A stretch of 6,166 nt of DNA, taken from Dehalococcoidia bacterium UBA1141 (GTDB lineage: Bacteria; Chloroflexota; Dehalococcoidia; Lucifugimonadales; UBA3495). The position numbers were made by a program, and so were the translations under genes. The notes under the pieces were generated by a model. The model saw only the letters and a list, made by a program, of their open reading frames with translations. It was not told the origin of the DNA and did not search any database. Location: NCBI GenBank assembly GCA_002311385.1, contig DCAE01000012.1:44001-50166 (forward strand), written 5' to 3'. Positions 1 to 4,625 of the stretch are shown piece by piece (position 1 is the first letter of the stretch; each line of letters starts with the position of its first letter).

Positions 1-5
1 CTGAA

Positions 6-1052
6 TTGAATGAAAACACCAGAGGCAAGCTCCGATTCGGCATTTTCGATTGGATCGAACTAGACGGTAGTCCGGCCAGCGACATATACGGAGAACGGCT
101 CCGGATGCTGGAGTACGCCGACCAGCACGGCTTTTATTCCTACCAATTGGCGGAGCACCACCTGACACCGCTTAGCCTGGCGCCCTCGCCCGGCATATTT
201 CTATCCGCAGCCTGCCAGCGCACCAAGACTATCCGCTTGGGGCCATTGGTCTATCTGCTGCCTTTCTACAATCCTCTGAGGTTACTGCACGAAATATGCA
301 TGCTGGACCAATTGAGTCACGGTCGCTTGGACTTGGGGTTGGGTAGGGGCATCGTGCCCATGGAGGCTGAGCCTTTCGGTGTGGACTTGGACAAGAGCTG
401 GGAGACTTTCCACGAATCATTGGCGGTCTTGATGGCGGGATTCACCCAAGAGGTACTTAACTACGAAGGCGAGTACTACAGCTACAAAGACCTGAAGATT
501 TGGATTCGACCTTACCAGCAACCTCATCCCCCGATTTGGTATGCCAGCAACAATATTGAGACAGTGCCTTGGATAGCACAACACGGCATCAACACCAGTC
601 ATGTGTTTGCACCCTCCAGCGCCGCCAAAGCCCACTACGACCTGTATAAGCAAATCTGGGAGGAGCACCGGGGTGATGATAACCGGCTCAATTCCGGAGT
701 GAATGAGCCGTTGCTGGGCCTGACCCGTCATGTGTACATCGCTGCCACCAACCAACAGGCGATAGCAGAGAGCCGAGAAGCATTCAATGTCTGGTTTTAC
801 AACATCAACTATCTTTGGGACCAAGCAGGCTCCGATGCCTTGAGCTTCGTTAGGGATTTCGACGCTCTGCTGGACCAGGGGGTGATTATCGCCGGTTCAC
901 CCGAAAGCGTCCGAGAGCAAGTGCAACGAGCGGTCGATGAAACAGGCATCAACTACTTTAGCTCCATATTCGCTTGGGGGAACCTAACCCACCAGCAAGT
1001 CATGAGGTCGATGGACTTCTTCGTGAAAGACGTCATGTCTCGGGTTTCCTGA
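6..1052 (+). CDS. LLM-class flavin-dependent oxidoreductase (5' end uncertain)
   Basis: Bacterial luciferase-like monooxygenase family, a TIM-barrel enzyme that uses reduced FMN (or F420 in some members) to oxidise an organic substrate in the cytosol. Visible family marks are the N-terminal strand FGIFDWIELDG (residues 11-21), AEHHL (49-53), RLGPLVYLLPFYNPLRL (77-93), then the block DQLSHGRLDLGLGRG (101-115) typical of this family, PPIWYAS around 175-180, and the late AGSPESVREQV segment near the C-terminus. At 348 residues it is full family length. The only in-frame start visible is TTG at 6. The nearby ATG at 10 is out of frame, and the frame stays open to the window edge, so the true start may lie upstream. 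The gene ends convergently against the CheX-like gene with a shared terminator. The substrate cannot be told from sequence; many members act in catabolism of organic sulfur or cyclic compounds. Confidence 0.9.
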   Translation: MNENTRGKLRFGIFDWIELDGSPASDIYGERLRMLEYADQHGFYSYQLAEHHLTPLSLAPSPGIFLSAACQRTKTIRLGPLVYLLPFYNPLRLLHEICMLDQLSHGRLDLGLGRGIVPMEAEPFGVDLDKSWETFHESLAVLMAGFTQEVLNYEGEYYSYKDLKIWIRPYQQPHPPIWYASNNIETVPWIAQHGINTSHVFAPSSAAKAHYDLYKQIWEEHRGDDNRLNSGVNEPLLGLTRHVYIAATNQQAIAESREAFNVWFYNINYLWDQAGSDALSFVRDFDALLDQGVIIAGSPESVREQVQRAVDETGINYFSSIFAWGNLTHQQVMRSMDFFVKDVMSRVS

Positions 1053-1093
1053 GGTAATAGCGATGGTTTCAATCGGAACAAAGAATCGGAACT

Positions 1094-1125
1094 AAAAAAG
1101 GGTAGGCCGGTGGCCTACCTTTTTT
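1094..1125. terminator. Bidirectional Rho-independent terminator between convergent genes
   Basis: A perfect 8-bp GC-rich stem, GGTAGGCC (1101-1108) with GGCCTACC (1112-1119), closes a 3-nt loop. It is flanked by A6 (1094-1099) on the left and T6 (1120-1125) on the right, so either strand gives hairpin plus U-run. It lies 41 bp after the oxidoreductase stop and about 70 bp after the CheX-like stop on the other strand, so it can end both transcripts. Confidence 0.93.
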
Positions 1126-1195
1126 GCTCTTTGTCCCGCAGTCCAACCAAGAACTGCGTCAATCTGTCACGTACCTTGGGCACAGGCGCCATGGC

Positions 1196-1672
1196 TTAGT
1201 CTTTAGCCGCCTTCTCAAATAGCACTATGCGGACGGTAAAAAAGCCGAGAGAGCTGGAAAAGGACACTCGAATCTGCGGTCCTCCCACAGTGGTGAACCG
1301 GCTCCCGGACGGCTCGATGATAACGGGAGGGCTGATGTCGCAGGGGTAGCCGATCTGAGAGAGCCTGGTTGCGGCAGTACCGGTAATCATGTTGGCAATC
1401 TCGCCAAGGGCCAAAAGGCCAATCTCGTCGCTGACGGTCGTTACTTCCTCCCCCATCATACGACTCACCACGGCAACGGCGGTGCCTCCGCTGAATCCGT
1501 AAAGTACGTTGCCTTCAAGACTCCCGCTCACCCCGATAATTGCTGTCACATCATCCGTGGTGAACTGGTTGGACACCAAATCCGTTCCCGCTACATGGAG
1601 TTCATCTTGAAGCTCCATTTCCCAAACGTGCTTCGCCGGGGTTAGGAAAGGGTTTACCCACTCTTCTTTCAT
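1196..1672 (-). CDS. CheX-like (CheC/CheX/FliY family) chemotaxis phosphatase-type protein
   Basis: CheX and CheC dephosphorylate the response regulator CheY-P in the cytosol. The family motif is [D/S]-x3-E-x2-N-x21-P. Numbering from an upstream in-frame TTG at 1717, the sequence shows GEIANM with E106 and N109, and P131 exactly 22 residues after N109, so E, N and P are spaced as in active phosphatases. The usual D/S four residues before the Glu is Leu (L102). I prefer the ATG at 1672 (MKEEWVNPFLTPAKHVWE, like CheX N-termini) to the TTG at 1717, because GGGAG lies 10 nt upstream of it. That gives 158 residues, normal for CheX. No other chemotaxis or flagellar gene is in the window, so the partner response regulator is unknown and a role outside chemotaxis is possible. 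The start codon overlaps by ATGA the end of a damaged upstream frame. Confidence 0.82.
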   Translation of the reverse strand: MKEEWVNPFLTPAKHVWEMELQDELHVAGTDLVSNQFTTDDVTAIIGVSGSLEGNVLYGFSGGTAVAVVSRMMGEEVTTVSDEIGLLALGEIANMITGTAATRLSQIGYPCDISPPVIIEPSGSRFTTVGGPQIRVSFSSSLGFFTVRIVLFEKAAKD

Positions 1673-1682
1673 GTACAATCCG

Positions 1683-1687
1683 CTCCC
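1683..1687 (-). promoter_or_regulatory. Ribosome binding site deciding the CheX-like start
   Basis: GGGAG on the minus strand lies 10 nt before the ATG at 1672. The alternative upstream start at 1717 is a TTG without such a site, so this favours the shorter protein. Confidence 0.55.
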
Positions 1688-2048
1688 ATAATTTTCTTTG
1701 CTTCGAAGTGGCGCCAATCCAAGGCGGCACAGGAATACTCAGCCAGACTGCGACCGGTCCCGCCGACGGCACGAAGCTCACACTTGGGTTCCACCTCTGC
1801 TAAAGTCCTACCAGCCGCACTTGTCTTCAAACTTAGTGCCTCGCCTCTTAAAGGTTGTTGCCAACCTGCGATATTTCCACAGAGGTAATTTCGAACCATA
1901 CCCGTGTCGCAGAAACTATCCTCGGCAATGGGCCGCTTCGGACATCACCGGATTGACGATGGAACAGAAATTTTTTCTAGCCTGAAACCTGCGTATCCGG
2001 CGCTAACCAATAAGTAGGTCTCGCCTTGGACTTCGTAAATGAGTTGGC

Positions 2049-2088
2049 GCCCATCACCGTATGAGCCGAAGCCCAAGGAACGGTGGGC
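2049..2088. repeat. Imperfect inverted repeat (hairpin)
   Basis: CACCGT (2055-2060) pairs with ACGGTG (2080-2085). The stem extends through a CAT bulge by GCC (2049-2051) with GGC (2086-2088). The loop is 19 nt. It sits 20 bp before the larger nested hairpin and may belong to the same folded element. Confidence 0.4.
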
Positions 2089-2107
2089 CAAACGTGCTGT
2101 CCCCAGA

Positions 2108-2181
2108 AGTGGCTCCGGTTTGGACCGCAGTTTACGAGATGCCAGCCCAACGGGCCTGGCAGATTTGCGGTCTGAGCCGCT
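2108..2181. ncRNA. Candidate structured RNA element: long nested hairpin
   Basis: Four stacked stems nest in 74 bp. AGTGGCTC (2108-2115) pairs with GAGCCGCT (2174-2181), with one T/G wobble that is G-U only if the plus strand is transcribed (A-C on the minus strand). GACCGCA (2123-2129) pairs with TGCGGTC (2166-2172). TGCCAG (2140-2145) pairs with CTGGCA (2156-2161), and CCC (2146-2148) with GGG (2152-2154) around an AAC loop. Asymmetric internal loops (7 vs 1 nt and 10 vs 4 nt) separate the stems, as in folded RNAs and unlike a simple terminator; no T-run follows on either strand. The wobble slightly favours plus-strand transcription. It matches no RNA class that I recognise, and it overlaps the weak broken minus-strand frame. 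Confidence 0.35.
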
Positions 2182-2410
2182 GAATATATTAGAGTCCACT
2201 ATCAGAGATTACATGCGCACGTTCCCATTCAAAAGAGTTACAACCCCGTCTCTAAAAAGGAATTACACCTTTCTTAGAAGTGCTGCCACTGAAAAGCCTG
2301 GGTGTATCTCCGGAACATGCTGTAGTGCCTTCCCGTATCTGAATTCGTTGCGATTATCCGTAGCTGTACTCGAGAGTATCCTTCGGGTTAACAGCGGCAA
2401 TAGCCCAAAA

Positions 2411-2446
2411 ATAAAAAGCCCCCGGCAAATGCCGGGGGCTTTTTAT
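2411..2446. terminator. Strong bidirectional Rho-independent terminator
   Basis: GCCCCCGGC (2418-2426) pairs perfectly with GCCGGGGGC (2431-2439) around a 4-nt loop. AAAAA (2413-2417) faces TTTTT (2440-2444), extending the complementarity to 16 bp. It lies 45 bp beyond the FtsZ-like stop and can end that minus-strand transcript. It would equally stop any plus-strand transcript coming through the gene-free stretch to its left. Confidence 0.93.
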
Positions 2447-2490
2447 TTTACAGTCGGACAACCGGTCCGGTAATTTACGGAGGCTGCTAA

Positions 2491-3612
2491 TTACACGGGC
2501 GATACTTCCGGGACTCCGTCCGCATAAGGCTCGGAAGCAACTGCCGGCTCCCAAGCGAGCTCTTCCACCCTGGTTCTCATCCGGTCCAATCTGCTCATGT
2601 CTTGGATACCCGAAATTAGAGTGATTGCGGCCAGTTGGTTGGTCTTGCGGTCCGGATAGTCCCCATATCTGACCTTGCTCACCGAGGCCAGTTGCTCCAG
2701 CCTGGTTCGGCCCCTAGAAATCGCCTGGGTATACAGGTGCTCCGGTCTTCCATGGACAACCAGGGAAGCGGACCGGGCGCCGGTAACGTCGCAAGGGAAG
2801 GTCAATGCGCTTTCGGACACGCTACGCTCTATGATGCTCTCCAATTCATGAGTTCCAGGGTCGATGCCCTTCCGCCAAGGCTGGGACCTGAGCTTAATCG
2901 TCTCGGAACAATAGCCGATGGTAGAGATGTCCCCAATCATGCCCAGAGTAGCTTTGATTTCGGAGGAACTGAACACTTCCTGAGGCGAAGGGCGAATCTC
3001 CCCAGCCTCCAACAACGTTGTAAGCATCATAGCCAGCTTCTCGTTGGCCCGGTTGTACATTTGCTCCACCGATTCACGAGTCACATTGTTCTGCTCAAAT
3101 TGCTGGTTGTCCACCAGCAAGATGTTGTTGAAATAGTGGCTCCACAGCTCAAAGCTCTTTAGACAATTCGACAGACTCAGGGACTCTTTATCCGTGGGCA
3201 TGCCGGTCGTTGAAGGAACCACACCCAAGCCGTAAACGGGGATACCCCGATAGACCCGGTTCAATTCGTTGGCCAACACGTATGACCCGCCAGCACCGGA
3301 ACCGCCACCCAGCCCGGCAGCAATCCAGAAGGCTTCGGGGTCGAACTTACGCACGCGAATATCGATTTGGTCCATCATCTGGGAGAGGGCTTTCTCGGCG
3401 ATACTGGCCGCCAGTTCAATGTTTGCTCCCACTCCTCGGCCTTTCAGTGCATACCGGCCAATCAGCACCGTTTCCGGTATGTTGCGAAGACCGTCTAGGT
3501 CTGCCTCCTCGGTGTTGATGGCAATGGCATCGTAAAGTTTACGGTTCATTCCCATCAAGCTGTTTACAATCTTGCCGCCCGCTTGTCCGAATCCAATCCA
3601 AAGAACTCGCAT
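2491..3612 (-). CDS. Non-canonical tubulin/FtsZ-superfamily GTPase (CetZ/FtsZ-like)
   Basis: Cytosolic GTP-binding protein of the FtsZ/tubulin superfamily, likely filament-forming. GTPase-domain marks in order: GFGQAGGKI (7-15, T1), NTEEADL (33-39, T2), a GRGVGANIE segment (58-66, T3), the tubulin signature GGGSGAG (102-108, T4), and RANEKL with N190 where FtsZ has its base-contacting Asn. The T7 loop that completes the active site across the filament interface is unusual: VFSSSE (213-218) stands where FtsZ has NxDFxD, so the first Asp is Ser and the second is Glu (E218), as in alpha-tubulin. The C-terminus is Pro/Glu-rich and lacks the FtsZ tail peptide (DIPxFLR-like). At 373 residues it is typical in length. 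The ATG has a strong GGGGAGG site 9 nt upstream. It lies 157 bp after a zinc-site protein on the same strand and may share its transcript. It is unlikely to be the main division FtsZ. Confidence 0.88.
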   Translation of the reverse strand: MRVLWIGFGQAGGKIVNSLMGMNRKLYDAIAINTEEADLDGLRNIPETVLIGRYALKGRGVGANIELAASIAEKALSQMMDQIDIRVRKFDPEAFWIAAGLGGGSGAGGSYVLANELNRVYRGIPVYGLGVVPSTTGMPTDKESLSLSNCLKSFELWSHYFNNILLVDNQQFEQNNVTRESVEQMYNRANEKLAMMLTTLLEAGEIRPSPQEVFSSSEIKATLGMIGDISTIGYCSETIKLRSQPWRKGIDPGTHELESIIERSVSESALTFPCDVTGARSASLVVHGRPEHLYTQAISRGRTRLEQLASVSKVRYGDYPDRKTNQLAAITLISGIQDMSRLDRMRTRVEELAWEPAVASEPYADGVPEVSPV

Positions 3613-3621
3613 TTTTAGTAG

Positions 3622-3628
3622 CCTCCCC
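3622..3628 (-). promoter_or_regulatory. Strong ribosome binding site of the FtsZ-like gene
   Basis: GGGGAGG on the minus strand, inside the purine run AAAAGGGGAGG, lies 9 nt before the ATG at 3612. It fixes this start. Confidence 0.85.
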
Positions 3629-3667
3629 TTTTCTCGATTCCTTTCCTAACCCTTCCCATGGCTAACC

Positions 3668-3682
3668 GGGCAATCGTTGCCC
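3668..3682. repeat. Perfect inverted repeat upstream of the FtsZ-like gene
   Basis: GGGCAA (3668-3673) and TTGCCC (3677-3682) are separated by TCG, 56-70 bp before the start codon. No T-run follows on the minus strand, so a 5'-leader hairpin or an operator fits better than a terminator. Confidence 0.5.
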
Positions 3683-3700
3683 ACTATTTACGATATTTAC

Positions 3701-3730
3701 TGATACTGATACCGGTAATATTGATACCGG
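3701..3730. repeat. Short TGATAC(CGG) repeats in the FtsZ-like upstream region
   Basis: TGATAC occurs at 3701-3706 and TGATACCGG at 3707-3715 and again at 3722-3730, 15 bp apart. CCGGTA (3712-3717) and TACCGG (3725-3730) also form an inverted repeat. The cluster is in an AT-rich gap 90-110 bp before the FtsZ-like ATG, a reasonable place for a regulator site. No clear -35/-10 pair could be assigned next to it. Confidence 0.4.
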
Positions 3731-3769
3731 GATAGACACTGGTGAAAGAATAAAAAAATTAGTCCAGAT

Positions 3770-4216
3770 TTAGTCCTCGGAGATTCCGGCAAATTCCGGT
3801 TCCTCAATTACTGTTTCAGCCTCTTCGGACTCAGCTTCGAATTTAGCTTCAAGCTCGACTTCAGGAGTCTCTGACTCTCCACCATTGAGAGTTTCATCCA
3901 CCGCGACATCCAGTTCTTCGACGCCCAGTTCTTGGCTAAGCTCTTTGCTAATTTCCTGGCCGACTTCTGGGGGCGCCTGAGACACCGCTGGTTGTTGGTT
4001 ATTCTCGTCTGGCTGAGTTCCTTTCCTAGAGCGACTGTCCCTGGATTCCCGCAACATGTCAAAAACCGAATTCTTAAAGTCGCGCACTTCATGGCAGACC
4101 TGGCATTCGCCGCGGCTGATGGGGCCGTGTGCCGTTTCTATGATCCAGTAATGACAGCAAGTTGGAGTTGATGGGACCTCACTAGCAACTTGTGGAGCCT
4201 CCTCATGCACTATCAT
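3770..4216 (-). CDS. Small zinc-site protein with long acidic tail (unknown function)
   Basis: I do not recognise a named family. The N-terminal part has a probable metal site: C20, C21 and H22 followed by YWIIETAHGPISRG, then CQVCH (C38, C41, H42). A CHxW...GxCxxC arrangement like this resembles short zinc-ribbon-like segments of uncharacterised actinobacterial and chloroflexotal proteins. A basic Arg/Ser patch (57-65) follows. Residues 82-148 are a low-complexity acidic tail with 24 Glu/Asp and only two Lys, probably disordered. There is no signal peptide or membrane segment, so it should be cytosolic. The ATG has GGGAGG 7 nt upstream. The next gene on the strand is the tubulin-like GTPase, 157 bp away with no terminator hairpin between, so co-transcription is plausible. 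A role as GTPase partner or as a DNA/RNA-binding factor is inference only. Confidence 0.75.
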   Translation of the reverse strand: MIVHEEAPQVASEVPSTPTCCHYWIIETAHGPISRGECQVCHEVRDFKNSVFDMLRESRDSRSRKGTQPDENNQQPAVSQAPPEVGQEISKELSQELGVEELDVAVDETLNGGESETPEVELEAKFEAESEEAETVIEEPEFAGISED

Positions 4217-4223
4217 TTCGATA

Positions 4224-4229
4224 CCTCCC
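4224..4229 (-). promoter_or_regulatory. Ribosome binding site of the zinc-site gene
   Basis: GGGAGG on the minus strand lies 7 nt before the ATG at 4216, ideal spacing, and supports this start. Confidence 0.8.
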
Positions 4230-4391
4230 GCATTCCAAACTCTGCAACGGCGGTGTCGATTCTCCCACCGCTATCTCGCCTATTGCCTGGTGCATGCCTG
4301 CGGCCTGAATCAAATGCTGAACATTGATTAGAAAAGATATAAAACTGTGGAGTTGACCGCACGCACCCACTCGCACAATACTCGTAGCTAA

Positions 4392-4421
4392 AACTTAGCT
4401 TTTCAAGGGCTATTATGTCAA
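4392..4421 (-). promoter_or_regulatory. Candidate sigma-70-type promoter for the zinc-site gene
   Basis: A consensus TTGACA (4416-4421, minus strand) is followed after 18 bp by TAAGTT (4392-4397), a weak -10 match. Transcription would begin about 170 bp before the ATG, giving a long leader. The perfect -35 is the main support; another -10 further downstream (TCTAAT on the minus strand) has no good -35. Confidence 0.35.
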
Positions 4422-4439
4422 TGAATCTGGAATCAATTT

Positions 4440-4469
4440 TTGACGATTTTTAAGAATTTATCAAATAAT
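4440..4469 (+). promoter_or_regulatory. Candidate plus-strand promoter facing the structured element
   Basis: TTGACG (4440-4445), an 18-bp AT-rich spacer, and AATAAT (4464-4469, five of six matches to the -10 consensus). The predicted start near 4476 is about 55 bp before the folded segment at 4532. No plus-strand gene follows, so if active it would make a non-coding RNA running toward the antisense strand of the amidohydrolase. Confidence 0.4.
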
Positions 4470-4519
4470 CGACCAAAATAATCTCAAGGTGTGTTCGATC
4501 CTGGGTAAAGAAGGTTAGT

Positions 4520-4550
4520 AAAAAGAGGGCGCCCGATTCTGGCGGTCCTC
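4520..4550 (-). terminator. Probable Rho-independent terminator of the amidohydrolase gene
   Basis: Read on the minus strand, GAGG (from 4547-4550) pairs with CCTC (4525-4528). Within it CGCC pairs with GGCG across a small internal loop and a 7-nt loop, and TTTTT (4520-4524) follows directly. It lies about 75 bp after the amidohydrolase stop. It uses part of the bases that form the 4532-4573 stem, so the two folds exclude each other. Confidence 0.55.
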
Positions 4551-4609
4551 ACCGGAAAAAGGCGCAAATCGGGGCGAGCACCGAAGCCGCGAAAGGCTAA
4601 GAGCTCGCC
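4532..4609 (+). ncRNA. Candidate structured RNA with kink-turn-like stem
   Basis: Two adjoining stem-loops. First: CCCGATT (4532-4538) with AATCGGG (4567-4573), enclosing CGGT/ACCG (4543-4546/4551-4554) with a CCTC loop. Second: GGCGAGC (4573-4579) with GCTCGCC (4603-4609), enclosing AGCC/GGCT (4585-4588/4595-4598) with a GCGAAA loop. Base 4573 can pair in only one of them at a time. Between the stems of the second hairpin, one strand is ACC then GA and the other ends AAGA. A 3-nt bulge followed by tandem G-A/A-G opposition is the kink-turn pattern, here with two extra A residues. The pattern is only right on the plus strand, where a candidate promoter lies upstream. I match it to no known riboswitch, and no terminator follows on the plus strand. 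Confidence 0.35.
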
Positions 4610-4625
4610 AGCACTACAGCCAAAC

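Larger units (their letters stand above)
1669..2199 (-). pseudogene. Possible broken gene: long frame split by one in-frame TGA
   Basis: One minus-strand frame runs from a GTG at 2199 to a TGA at 1669, about 177 codons, interrupted only by a TGA at 1945-1947. The first part (84 residues) ends in a protein-like stretch, RQLIYEVQGETYLLVSAGY, and the second part (92 codons) ends so that its stop overlaps the CheX-like ATG as ATGA, a typical operon junction. I recognise no family, see no strong ribosome binding site before the GTG, and other frames here are also unusually open, so this could be chance. If real, it is either a gene killed by a nonsense mutation, two small genes, or a read-through product. 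The strong inverted repeats at 2049-2088 and 2108-2181 fall inside it, which argues for an RNA element instead. Confidence 0.2.
1718..2490. other. 770-bp stretch without a confident gene; rich in inverted repeats
   Basis: No reading frame here has both a ribosome binding site and a recognisable family. The stretch contains inverted repeats AGGTTG/CAACCT (1852-1867), an imperfect stem at 2049-2088, a long nested hairpin (2108-2181), and a strong terminator at 2411-2446. A TTGACG at 1953-1958 on the plus strand has only a weak -10 (TCTAGC, 1976-1981) behind it. A plus-strand transcript from about 1988 to the terminator, carrying the hairpins, would be roughly 460 nt. I looked for conserved blocks of RNase P RNA, tmRNA and SRP RNA and did not see them. 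Confidence 0.5.
4217..4625. other. 409-bp intergenic region with promoters, terminator and structured element
   Basis: There is no coding frame of note. The part next to the zinc-site gene is its leader. The middle (about 4380-4480) is AT-rich with two outward-facing promoter-like sequences. The right part (4520-4610) is GC-rich and densely folded. The pieces are listed separately. Confidence 0.7.

Noticed and set aside
417..824. Minus-strand 135-residue frame inside the flavin oxidoreductase
   Set aside because: Shadow of a clearly coding plus-strand gene; no family features.
1137..1158. CGCAGT/ACTGCG inverted repeat after the CheX-like gene
   Set aside because: Only 6 bp with a 10-nt loop and no T-run; the neighbouring terminator explains transcript ending.
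1888..1897. Minus-strand GGTTCGAAAT, resembling a tRNA/tmRNA T-loop
   Set aside because: The flanking bases do not form a proper 5-bp T-stem and no acceptor or anticodon arms could be built.
2039..2473. Plus-strand 144-residue open frame
   Set aside because: No ribosome binding site, no recognisable family, and it runs through the strong terminator hairpin at 2411-2446. Composition does not look coding.
1718..2490. RNase P RNA, tmRNA or SRP RNA in the gene-free stretch
   Set aside because: The conserved blocks of these RNAs were not found on either strand by eye.
2635..3535. Plus-strand frames opposite the FtsZ-like gene
   Set aside because: Antisense shadows of a gene with strong family motifs; no ribosome binding sites or motifs of their own.
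4490..4503. GTTCGATCC-like sequence resembling a tRNA T-loop
   Set aside because: The flanks are not complementary and no tRNA cloverleaf fits.
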